A stretch of 35,235 nucleotides of DNA from JBBRMQ01 sp038230775. Lineage in GTDB: Bacteria; Acidobacteriota; Thermoanaerobaculia; Gp7-AA8. The stretch is taken from the NCBI GenBank assembly GCA_038230775.1, contig JBBRMQ010000011.1, forward strand, positions 1 to 35,235, in the 5' to 3' direction. The notes beneath the pieces are model-generated. The model ran no database searches and was not told where the DNA came from. It was given only the letters and a program-made list of their open reading frames with translations. Numbering within the stretch: the stretch's first letter is position 1; each line of letters starts with the position of its first letter. The translations under genes were made by a program, and so were the position numbers. Shown piece after piece: positions 23,919-31,561 of the stretch.

Positions 23919-26057
23919 GTGCGACGACTCCTCCTCTCTCTGCTCCTTCCGGCGTTCGCGTGCTCGCGCGCGAACGTGGAGCCGTCGAAACGTACGCCCG
24001 TCATCCTCATCTCCATCGACACCCTGCGGTCCGATCATCTTCCGGCGTACGGCTATCGCGGCGTGGAGACGCCGGCCATCGATGCTCTTCGGGCGGACTC
24101 CATCCTCTTCGAGCGCGCGTACTCCCACGTGCCGCTGACCCTTCCCTCGCATACGACGATGTTCACCGGCCTGCTCCCCGCCTCGAACGGCGTCCGCGAC
24201 AATCTCGGCTTTCATCTCGCGACGACGGTTCCGACGCTGCCCGAGCTCCTGAAGAAGAACGGATACGCGACAGGAGCCGCGGTCTCGGCGTTCGTGCTGC
24301 GGCGTGAGACGGGGATCGCCCGCGGCTTCGACGACTACGACGATCAGATCGACGCGGCAAACAGCGGCGGCAACGTCGGACGCGTGCAACGCGATGGTGG
24401 GGAAACCGAGGCGATCGCGAAGAAGTGGATCGGCGCGCATGAACATCAGGCCTTCTTCTACTTCCTTCACCTGTACGAGCCGCACACTCCCTACGATCCG
24501 CCGGAGCCGTATCGCAGCCGCTACCCATCGAAGTACGACGGCGAAATCGCTCGCGCCGATGCGATCGTCGGCGACTTCGTCTCATTCCTGAAACAGCAGG
24601 GCATCTACGACGACGCTCTGATCGTGCTCGTTTCGGATCATGGCGAAGGACTGCACGATCACGGCGAGGCCGAGCACGGCATCTTCGTGTACCGCGAGGC
24701 GCTGCAGGTGCCGCTGCTGGTGAAGCTCCCCCACGCGAGAGAGCGCGGGAAATCAGTCACGACACCCGTGCAGCTGAGCGACGTCTTTCCCACCATCGGC
24801 GCGATCACGGCGACTGCAGTACCGCGCACCAACGCGACGTCGCTGCTTACGATCGCCGATGGCGCGTCGCCGGTCCGCCAGATCTACTCCGAAACGCTCT
24901 TCCCGAAGTTTCACTACGGCTGGAGCGATCTGCATTCGCTGATCGATCAGGACCGGCAATACATCCACGCGCCGAAACCCGAGCTCTACGACCTCATCGG
25001 CGATGTCGCGGAGACACGCAATCTCATCGAATCCGATCGCCGCCGCGCGTTCGCCATGCGAGCCTCGATCGAGCCGCTGATCCAGTCGTCCGCCGCGCCG
25101 TCTCCCGTTTCTCCCGAAGAAGCGAAAAAGCTGGCCGCACTCGGCTACATCGGACAGACCGTTCCCGACGGCGCGGTGCTCCCCGATCCGAAAGACAAGG
25201 TCGCCGTCGCCGACGACTTGCGGAAAGCGTTCACCTTGTACGACAAGGGCGCGTACGCCGAGGCGCTTCCACTGCTGCAGAAACTGGTGGGAGAAAACAG
25301 CCGCATGCTGGACGTCTGGGACATCCTCGCGCGCACGCTCGATCGTCTCGGCCGAACGGATGAAGGCATCGACGCCGCGAAGCGCGCATTCACGCTGTCT
25401 CCGAATACGACGCACCTCGCACTCCTGATCGCGACAATGGCGCTGGAGCGTAATCGCCTGGACGACGCGCAACGCCATGCCGAGCTGGCGGTCGAGGCCG
25501 AGCCGGGCCTTGCGCACGACCTGCTCGCGCGTGTTGCGCTGGCGCGAGGCGACGAGACGCGCGCCGAGCGCGAAGCGCATCTGGCGCTCGCGACGCGCGA
25601 CCGCGCATTCGCGCTCCTCACGCTCGCCCGCATCGAGCTGCATCGGAACAACCCGACGGCTGCGCTCGCGTACTGCGATCGTGCCGCCGCGTTTCTGTCG
25701 ACGCGAAAGGGAACGGGGGTGAAGAGCCTCGACTTCATCCGCGGCGACGCACTGGCCCGCCTGGGCCGCAACGCGGAGGCGGAAGAGGCATTCCGGAGAG
25801 AGATCGCCGCGTTCCCGCGCGATCCGCAGCCCTACAAGAATCTGATCGTGCTGTACGTCACGGAGCGCCGCGACGACGACGCGACCCATCTCCTCTATCA
25901 GCTCATCGAGAAGTCGCCGATCCCTCCTTCGTATGTCGCCATCTCGACGACCTTGAAGACGATCGGGGACGCGCGCGGCGCCCGCTACTGGGTCACCGAG
26001 GGCCTGAAGAAGTTTCCGGCCGATCCGACGCTGAGAAAGATGGCCGGGACGACGTAG
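23919..26057 (+). CDS. Sulfatase-superfamily lipoprotein with C-terminal TPR repeats
   Basis: This 712-residue protein starts with a short lipoprotein-like signal (RRLLLSLLLPAFAC, Cys15). Residues 26-400 form an alkaline phosphatase/sulfatase domain with metal ligands in LISIDTLRSDH (Asp34) and VSDHGEGLHDHGE. In place of the sulfatase C/S-x-P-S-R motif it has TLPSH (Thr74 as nucleophile, His for Arg), so it is not a formylglycine sulfatase and may act on phosphate esters. Residues 430-700 are helical TPR-like repeats (AYAEALPLLQKLV, RTDEGIDAAKRAF, NAEAEEAFRREI). GTG 23919 is chosen because it gives the signal peptide, yet no ribosome-binding site fits and a terminator ends 3 bp upstream. Confidence 0.85.
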   Translation: MRRLLLSLLLPAFACSRANVEPSKRTPVILISIDTLRSDHLPAYGYRGVETPAIDALRADSILFERAYSHVPLTLPSHTTMFTGLLPASNGVRDNLGFHLATTVPTLPELLKKNGYATGAAVSAFVLRRETGIARGFDDYDDQIDAANSGGNVGRVQRDGGETEAIAKKWIGAHEHQAFFYFLHLYEPHTPYDPPEPYRSRYPSKYDGEIARADAIVGDFVSFLKQQGIYDDALIVLVSDHGEGLHDHGEAEHGIFVYREALQVPLLVKLPHARERGKSVTTPVQLSDVFPTIGAITATAVPRTNATSLLTIADGASPVRQIYSETLFPKFHYGWSDLHSLIDQDRQYIHAPKPELYDLIGDVAETRNLIESDRRRAFAMRASIEPLIQSSAAPSPVSPEEAKKLAALGYIGQTVPDGAVLPDPKDKVAVADDLRKAFTLYDKGAYAEALPLLQKLVGENSRMLDVWDILARTLDRLGRTDEGIDAAKRAFTLSPNTTHLALLIATMALERNRLDDAQRHAELAVEAEPGLAHDLLARVALARGDETRAEREAHLALATRDRAFALLTLARIELHRNNPTAALAYCDRAAAFLSTRKGTGVKSLDFIRGDALARLGRNAEAEEAFRREIAAFPRDPQPYKNLIVLYVTERRDDDATHLLYQLIEKSPIPPSYVAISTTLKTIGDARGARYWVTEGLKKFPADPTLRKMAGTT

Positions 26058-26064
26058 TCGAGTG

Positions 26065-26143
26065 TATTGGTTGAATCGGTACGACCTGGCTTGATCTCGG
26101 CGCCGTCGACCCCTGCGCCATCTGGTACCAATTTCAACCAATA
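26065..26143. repeat. Long imperfect inverted repeat between convergent genes
   Basis: TATTGGTTGAA at 26065 is repeated inverted as TTCAACCAATA at 26133, and the next 15 bases inside each arm also pair at 11 positions, giving arms of about 26 bp around a 27-bp loop. It lies between the convergent sulfatase and KaiBC operons and could act as a two-way terminator or be a small palindromic repeat. Confidence 0.6.
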
Positions 26144-26176
26144 AGCTCCACTAGCACGACGCTGCCAGGGCAACCC

Positions 26177-26524
26177 TCAGACCTTGCCGAAACACTTCGG
26201 CGCGTGCGCCGACATCACCACGGCCATCTCGCTGGGGTCCATCGACTTCACCGGCAGCGGAGTGTTGCACGCGCCGCAGGTCATCAGCGTCCCGCCAAAT
26301 TTGTCGAGCACCGCACCGGCGAAATGCAGCAGACGGCCGCGGACGTGGTCGTCCAGCCCGGCGATCTCCTCGCAGTCCGCCGACTCGATGTATTGCAGCG
26401 CCAGTATCGGAATGCGAAAGGCGTTGTCCTTTCGCTCTCCGAGCCGCGACCTCTCGCGGCCGACGTCGTCAGGCGATTTGATGCGATCGAGGAGCTCCTG
26501 CTCCGACGCGCTCCATTCGGCCAT
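26177..26524 (-). CDS. Small Cys-containing protein, last gene of the kaiC operon
   Basis: This 115-residue protein has a helical N-terminal part (EWSASEQELLDRIKSPDDVG) and a C-terminal segment with CGACNTPLPV and, 25 residues later, APKCFG, a possible three-Cys/His metal site. I do not recognise the family. Its ATG overlaps the PilZ stop codon (ATGA), so it belongs to the kaiC-kaiB-kinase-PilZ operon. A role in that pathway is inferred from position only. Confidence 0.7.
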   Translation of the reverse strand: MAEWSASEQELLDRIKSPDDVGRERSRLGERKDNAFRIPILALQYIESADCEEIAGLDDHVRGRLLHFAGAVLDKFGGTLMTCGACNTPLPVKSMDPSEMAVVMSAHAPKCFGKV

Positions 26525-26931
26525 CAGATCGTGGAGGGGCGCCCAGTCTGCGCCGCTTTCATCTTCTCGAGCTCGCGCTCGACCAGGCGGCGGTATTCAT
26601 CGGCCGACGCGCCGCCACGAATCACGAGTCCGGAGCGCTGCTTCGTCTCGTTTGCCCGACGCTGTGTCGATCGCACTTCACACTCCAGGCGGAGCGGGCG
26701 GCCGGCCCACGTGAACTCGAGCCACAACTGCGCGCCTTTTTCCAAACGGAAGTCGTGTGCGATGCCCAGACCGCCTGGCGTCACGTCAAAGATTTCGACG
26801 ACGCCAAACTTACTCGTCGCCGGCGCAGATCGTTTGAGGCGCAGCCGTGGGGCCCGACGTAAATCAAATTTCACGGTGTCCGTAAGTGTATCTCGCCGGA
26901 CCGCCGGCGTTTCGTGATGGCCATTACGCAC
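26524..26931 (-). CDS. PilZ-like protein in the kaiC operon
   Basis: The 135-residue protein carries an Arg-rich RRAPRLRLKR, then FGVVEIFDVTPGGLGIAHDF (D-x-T-x-x-G, the second PilZ motif with Thr for Ser), then an ELWLEFTW-like barrel strand and a C-terminal helix. Cyclic-di-GMP binding is likely but the RxxxR spacing should be checked. The start is set at GTG 26931, 4 nt after the kinase stop; a later GTG at TVKF is possible. The downstream gene overlaps its stop by one base pair step (ATGA). Confidence 0.75.
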   Translation of the reverse strand: MRNGHHETPAVRRDTLTDTVKFDLRRAPRLRLKRSAPATSKFGVVEIFDVTPGGLGIAHDFRLEKGAQLWLEFTWAGRPLRLECEVRSTQRRANETKQRSGLVIRGGASADEYRRLVERELEKMKAAQTGRPSTI

Positions 26932-26935
26932 GTTT

Positions 26936-28150
26936 TCAGTGATCGCCCAGCGGAAGCAGGACGCGGAATGTCGCCCCTCGACCGAGCCCTTCACTCGCAG
27001 CGCTGATCGCGCCGCCATGCGCTTCCACCAGCCGCTTCGCGATTGCCAGTCCGATGCCGAGGCCCGGATGGTCACGCACGCCATCCGCGCGGCGGAACGG
27101 CTCGAACACGAACGGCAGAAACTCGCTGCTGATCCCCATTCCGCTATCGGTAACATCGACCCGAACCGCTCCGTCACTTCGAGTGACAGACACGTGGACT
27201 TTCCCGTTACGCTCGGTGAACTTGATCGCGTTGCTCAGCAGGTTGACGAACACCTGACGCAGGCGGTCGGCGTCGCCATGAAACGGCAACGGCTCATCGG
27301 GAAGCTCGATCTGCAGCTCGAGCGACTTGTTGCCCGCCTGATGAGTGACGAACGTCGCCGCTGTCTTCACGGCGTCGCGAACATCGAAGATGGTGGGCGC
27401 GACGGGAATCGATCCATGCTCCGATCGCGAGAGGTCCACGAGGTCCTCGACGATCGCGCTTTCGGCCTGGACCGCATTCTTCAGGTTCTGGAGCGCGTCA
27501 CCCACGCGCGCGTCGCCGGCGAGCTCCAGCTCCAGCAACTGAACCCATCCCATCATCGATGCCAGCGGCGTCCGTAGCTCATGCGAGACGGCCGCGAGCA
27601 AATCGTCCTTCGCGCGGCTGGCCTCTTCGGCTGCACGCCGCGCAACCTGATCGCGAAGATCGACGAACGCCACTCCGAGAACTTCGACCTCCTCGATGGG
27701 CAAGCGGTTTGCGGAAACGAGCACGATCGCCGTGCCCGATGGCCACTCGAAGGACACCTCCATCTCCTGCGGTGATTTGATCGCCCGATGCAGCATCGTG
27801 AGAAATGCGTCCCTGTCGCTGGGGGCGACGTACCGCAGAAGATCGTTGCCCAGAAGCGTGTCACCCTCCTTCCCGGTCATGCCGACGAGATGACGATTCG
27901 CGTAGACGACGGTGCTGTCGGGAAGAAGCGTCGCCGCGCCGTGCGGAAGCTCTTCCAGCATCGCGCGGTAGAGCGGCTCGTCGGATCGGACCCGATAGAC
28001 GCTCGCCCCACCCTTCTGCAGAACGACAACCGCATCCACTTCGCCGGCTTGAAGAGCGCGCGAGACGTCGCTGTGCTCGCGCTGCACCTCATCGAGCTTC
28101 GAGATGCGGGAGCGAAGAAGTTTCTCGATCGGCGTTTTCGGTTTGTCCAT
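26936..28150 (-). CDS. Soluble PAS histidine kinase next to kaiBC
   Basis: This 404-residue kinase has no membrane helix. A PAS domain (about 55-180: LYRAMLEELPHGAATLLPDS, VVYANRHLVGMTG, VLGVAFVDLRDQV) is followed by a HisKA domain with SHELRTPLA and an HATPase domain (NLLSNAIKFTERNG, DSGMGIS, GLGIGLAIAKRLVEAHGG, GRGATF). The start ATG 28150 has GGAG six bases upstream and lies 9 nt after kaiB. Kinases read out KaiC state in cyanobacteria (SasA, with a KaiB-like domain); here the input domain is PAS, so the mode of contact with KaiBC is unknown. No response regulator is in the operon. Confidence 0.92.
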   Translation of the reverse strand: MDKPKTPIEKLLRSRISKLDEVQREHSDVSRALQAGEVDAVVVLQKGGASVYRVRSDEPLYRAMLEELPHGAATLLPDSTVVYANRHLVGMTGKEGDTLLGNDLLRYVAPSDRDAFLTMLHRAIKSPQEMEVSFEWPSGTAIVLVSANRLPIEEVEVLGVAFVDLRDQVARRAAEEASRAKDDLLAAVSHELRTPLASMMGWVQLLELELAGDARVGDALQNLKNAVQAESAIVEDLVDLSRSEHGSIPVAPTIFDVRDAVKTAATFVTHQAGNKSLELQIELPDEPLPFHGDADRLRQVFVNLLSNAIKFTERNGKVHVSVTRSDGAVRVDVTDSGMGISSEFLPFVFEPFRRADGVRDHPGLGIGLAIAKRLVEAHGGAISAASEGLGRGATFRVLLPLGDH

Positions 28151-28159
28151 GGATTCTCC

Positions 28160-28489
28160 TCAGGGAAGGTGCGGCCGAAGATCAAAACTCACCAGCACTC
28201 GCTCGGAGCTCGATAGATCTCCGATGATCTTGCGAATCGGCGACGGCAGTTTGCGAACCAGCGTGGGAATCGCGACGATCTGATCGCGACGGACGAGCTT
28301 GGGATTCTTCGCCAGGTCGATGATCTCGATGGTGTAGCGCCCTTCAAGGTGTTCGGCACAGAACCTCTTGAGGTTGGCGATTGCTGCCACGGATTTCGGC
28401 GTCTGGCCCACGACGTACAGACGCAGGTCCCACGACTCCTCCGCGGCCACGGCGGGCTTTTTCTTTCGCTTCGCTGGCCTCGCCGTCAT
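28160..28489 (-). CDS. kaiB: KaiB-family protein
   Basis: The 109-residue protein has a basic, Lys-rich N-terminal tail of about 18 residues and then the KaiB fold: LRLYVVGQTPKSVAAIANLK, IEIIDLAKNPKLVRRDQIVA, IPTLVRKLPSPIRKIIGDLS and ERVLVSFDLRP. These match KaiB segments of the cyanobacterial clock along the whole length. In cyanobacteria KaiB switches fold and binds KaiC CI. The ATG overlaps the kaiC stop (ATGA), so the two are translated together. Confidence 0.93.
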   Translation of the reverse strand: MTARPAKRKKKPAVAAEESWDLRLYVVGQTPKSVAAIANLKRFCAEHLEGRYTIEIIDLAKNPKLVRRDQIVAIPTLVRKLPSPIRKIIGDLSSSERVLVSFDLRPHLP

Positions 28490-30210
28490 CGCAACACTTT
28501 CCGGCGTGCCACGGCTGCGACGCGCCTGCTCGATGCCATCACGGCCCGCTGACGATCCGCATCAAGGAGACGCTCGGCCTCTTCGCCGGTAAGACGCTCG
28601 ACCTCCGCTCGCTCCCTTTCCAGGTCGGAACGAAGGGCCGCAATCTGCACTTCGAGCGCGTCGCGACGGCTCTCCGATTCACGACGCCGCCGTTGCGCTT
28701 CTTCTTTGCGGCGTTCCGCACCGGCGCGCTCTTTCGCTTCCTGCGCCGCTCGCGACGAGCCGGTCAGTACACCCTCAGGTCCGAGGTAGGGCTCGATGAG
28801 GCGAACGCCTTTCCCGGTCAGGAGAAACTCGCGGACCTGATTCGAGTGGGCCGTTCCGCGGCTCTTCAGGACATACATCGTCCGATTGCGCTCGCCGTTC
28901 GATTCGAGATCGCGAAGCAGCAGCCAGGTGTCGCAGAGCGACGAGACGCCGGCCTCGGTAGCCTCTGTTGATTTGCCGCCGGTCGTGAGGCTGGTGAACA
29001 CCGTGGTGATCTGCTCGCCCTTCAGGAAGTCGAGAAGACGCATCAGCATCGTCTTGACTTCGGCGGCGTTGGCGACGGTGAAGAAATTCGAGATCGGATC
29101 GACGATCACCAGGCCCGGCTTCGTTTCGCGAACGGCTTTGTGAATGGTCGCCAGATGCATCTCGAGCCCGAATGATGTCGGCCGCGCGGCGATGATCCGG
29201 AGCGTTTCGTTGCGAACGTACTGATTGAGATCGATGCCGATCGATCGCATGTTGCGCGCGATCTGCGCGGGCGACTCCTCGTAGGCGAAGTAGAGCGCCC
29301 GCTCGCCGCGCTCGCATGTGGCTCTTGCAATGCTCGCGGAGAAGCTGCTCTTCCCCGAGCCGGCCGTACCTGAGACGAGGACGGACGAGCCGCGATGCAC
29401 GCCGCCCTGCAGCATGAGATCGAGATCCGGGATTCCGGTGCTCACCCGCTCGTTCGAGGCTTCCTGCGTCAGCGAAATCGAGGTCACCGGAAGAACATCG
29501 ATGCCCGACTCGTCGATGAGAAACGGATACTCGTTCGTTCCGTGATTCGTGCCGCGATACTTGACCACGCGAAGTCGCCGCGTGGCGACCTGATCGTTGA
29601 CGCGGTGATCGAGCAGAATCACGCAGTCCGAGACGTACTCCTCGAGACCCTGTCGCGTCAGCTGGCCTTCACCCCGTTCGGCCGTGATGATCGCCGTGAC
29701 GCCGCGGTCTTTCAACCAGCGGAACAGGCGGCGGAGCTCGGCGCGGAGAATCCCCTCGTTCGGAAGATTGGCAAACAGCGTTTCCAGCGTGTCGAGCACG
29801 ATGCGCTTGGCGCCGACCGTATCGATGGCGTCGCCGAGGCGGAGGAAGAGGGCCTCGAGATCGTATTCGCCGGTTTCCTCGATCTCACTTCGCTCGACCT
29901 GGATCGATTCGATGAACAGTTTTTTCTGCCGCTGCAGCTTCTGCAGATCGAAGCCGAGGGAGTGGACGTTCTGCGCGAGCTCGTGCGGTTGTTCCTCGAA
30001 CGCCACGAAGACACCGGGCTCCCCGTACTCCATCGCGCCGCGGACGAGGAACTCGATGCCGAAGAGCGTCTTTCCGCATCCTGCAGAGCCGCAAATCAGC
30101 GTTGGGCGGCCGCGCGGGATCCCACCCTTGGTGATCTGGTCGAGACCTGTGATGCCTGTCGGAGCTTTCTCCAAACTAACAGCAGCGCCAGACGCCGTTC
30201 GAGCGCGCAT
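28486..30210 (-). CDS. kaiC: KaiC-family double-domain ATPase/kinase
   Basis: The 574-residue protein has two RecA-like domains. CI: Walker A GSAGCGKT (41-48), catalytic Glu pair EE (72-73) in AFEEQPHEL. CII: Walker A GTAGSGKS (281-288), EE (311-312) in AYEESPAQIARN, Asp371 in IVDPISNF. At the place of the Ser431-Thr432 phosphorylation sites of Synechococcus KaiC it has Ser423-Ser424 (EAGVSSLCDT), so autophosphorylation remains possible. The last 85 residues form a highly charged, probably coiled-coil tail (KERAGAERRKEEAQRRRRES) in place of the KaiA-binding tail; no kaiA is present. The start is ATG 30210 with GAGG six bases upstream. It leads the five-gene operon. Confidence 0.95.
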   Translation of the reverse strand: MRARTASGAAVSLEKAPTGITGLDQITKGGIPRGRPTLICGSAGCGKTLFGIEFLVRGAMEYGEPGVFVAFEEQPHELAQNVHSLGFDLQKLQRQKKLFIESIQVERSEIEETGEYDLEALFLRLGDAIDTVGAKRIVLDTLETLFANLPNEGILRAELRRLFRWLKDRGVTAIITAERGEGQLTRQGLEEYVSDCVILLDHRVNDQVATRRLRVVKYRGTNHGTNEYPFLIDESGIDVLPVTSISLTQEASNERVSTGIPDLDLMLQGGVHRGSSVLVSGTAGSGKSSFSASIARATCERGERALYFAYEESPAQIARNMRSIGIDLNQYVRNETLRIIAARPTSFGLEMHLATIHKAVRETKPGLVIVDPISNFFTVANAAEVKTMLMRLLDFLKGEQITTVFTSLTTGGKSTEATEAGVSSLCDTWLLLRDLESNGERNRTMYVLKSRGTAHSNQVREFLLTGKGVRLIEPYLGPEGVLTGSSRAAQEAKERAGAERRKEEAQRRRRESESRRDALEVQIAALRSDLERERAEVERLTGEEAERLLDADRQRAVMASSRRVAAVARRKVLR

Positions 30211-30823
30211 CGAGGTCCTCCGTGGTGGTGACGATCGTGTAGAAACCGCACGATCGAGCGCCATCATATCGTTTCAGCGTACGTTCGCCGACGCGATCTT
30301 TCGCGCTCCAGAGCTTGTCAGGAAATTTCTTCCCCGCCGCCTCGGCTGAGGACATCTGCGCAATGAGGACGTGGCCCACCGACGACGAACGCGCGGAAGG
30401 CGCGAGGGAACATTGCACGGGCCGACTCACTAAGGAAGCTGCGCAAAACAGTAGGGCCGGCCGCGTTGCGAAGAGGGTTGTGCAGCGTCGCACTCTTTGA
30501 GTGTCATCCCGAGCGTAGCGAGGGAGCGGTGTGGGCAGGGCGGTGCGCAGCACACGCATCGAGCCGCCCACCCACACCGGTCCCTCGCTACGCTCGGGAT
30601 GACACGGAACCAAGGTCCGTCCGCGCTTCCCTAGCTTCGTCGACAACGTTCTTTTTCTCGCGCGGCGAGCGCTTGACCCTCGAGCTCCCCTTCGACGAAT
30701 GCAACATCGGCATGCTGGTCGAGGAAGCCGCGAAGCCTTCGAGCCGCTCGCGCGCGCCGCAGCGCCACGATTCGGCTACCGGCTGCGGCACTGACAAAAC
30801 GATGAGTGGGATAATGGGCGGAC
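30211..30823. other. Divergent intergenic region, no gene supported
   Basis: The 613 bp between kaiC and the dienelactone hydrolase hold no supported gene. It contains the long palindrome at 30501-30605 and must contain the kaiC promoter. A GATAAT at 30810-30815, 9 bp before the hydrolase ATG, looks like a -10 element and would make that transcript leaderless or nearly so. Confidence 0.5.
30501..30605. repeat. Long palindromic repeat upstream of the kaiC operon
   Basis: The left arm begins GTGTCATCCCGAGCGTAGCG and the right arm is its inverse ending at 30605; the first 25 bases match perfectly, then one mismatch, then nine more matches, with GGGCGG also paired further in. The 105-bp element would form a very stable hairpin. 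It resembles palindromic elements dispersed in many GC-rich genomes. Confidence 0.85.
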
Positions 30824-31561
30824 ATGCTGATCCGCAGCGAGTTCGTGGACCTCGATACCCCGACCGGTCCGATGCGGACCTACGTTTACGCGCCCGCCGA
30901 CACGTCACGACGCTATCCGGGACTGGTGCTCTACCCGGAGATCTTTCAGCAGACCGGGCCCATCGTGCGGCTCTCGATGCAGTTCGCCAGTCACGGCTAC
31001 GTCGTGATGGCGCCGGAGATCTACCACGAGCACGAGCCCCTCGGCACCGTGCTCGCGTACGACGAGAAAGGGCGCGACAAGGGCAACGCGTACAAGCACG
31101 CGACGAAGCTGTCGACGTTCGACAACGATGCGCGCGTTCTGATCCGCGCGCTGCAACAACATCCTTCCTGCAGCGGGCGGCTCGGCGTCGTCGGCTTCTG
31201 CATCGGAGGTCACCTCGCCTTTCGCGCGGCGCTGCAGCCGGAGTTTCTGGCGGCGTGTTGTTTCTATCCGACCGATCTGCACAGCGGCACCCTCGGGGAA
31301 GGCAAGAATGCCGACACGCTCGCGCGGGCCCACGAAGTCTCAGGCGAGATCGTGATGATCTGGGGGCGTCAGGATCCACATGTCCCGGCCGAGGGACGCG
31401 CAACGGTTTACAGGAAGCTGATGGAGAGCGAACGCCTCTTCAGCTGGCATGAGCTCAACGCCGAGCACGCGTTCATGCGCGATGAGGGATCGCGCTACGA
31501 CGCGGAGGCGGCGCGGCTCAGCATGGACATCGCGCTCAATCTCTTTCACCGAAGGCTGTGA
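30824..31561 (+). CDS. Dienelactone hydrolase family protein
   Basis: This 245-residue cytoplasmic hydrolase has the full Cys-Asp-His triad of the family: Cys in GFCIGGHLAFRAAL, Asp in WGRQDPHVP and His in NAEHAFMRD, plus the YPEIF motif. No signal peptide is present. The ribosome-binding site is weak and a -10-like GATAAT lies only 9 bp upstream, so leaderless translation is possible. Its stop codon directly abuts the convergent PATAN gene. The natural substrate is unknown. Confidence 0.9.
   Translation: MLIRSEFVDLDTPTGPMRTYVYAPADTSRRYPGLVLYPEIFQQTGPIVRLSMQFASHGYVVMAPEIYHEHEPLGTVLAYDEKGRDKGNAYKHATKLSTFDNDARVLIRALQQHPSCSGRLGVVGFCIGGHLAFRAALQPEFLAACCFYPTDLHSGTLGEGKNADTLARAHEVSGEIVMIWGRQDPHVPAEGRATVYRKLMESERLFSWHELNAEHAFMRDEGSRYDAEAARLSMDIALNLFHRRL

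Noticed and set aside
24753..26141. A 462-residue minus-strand frame across the sulfatase/TPR gene
   Set aside because: It has no recognisable domain and lies opposite a gene with clear sulfatase and TPR features.
26177..30210. Calling the kaiBC operon a full circadian clock
   Set aside because: No kaiA is present and KaiC lacks the KaiA-binding tail; rhythm cannot be inferred from sequence.
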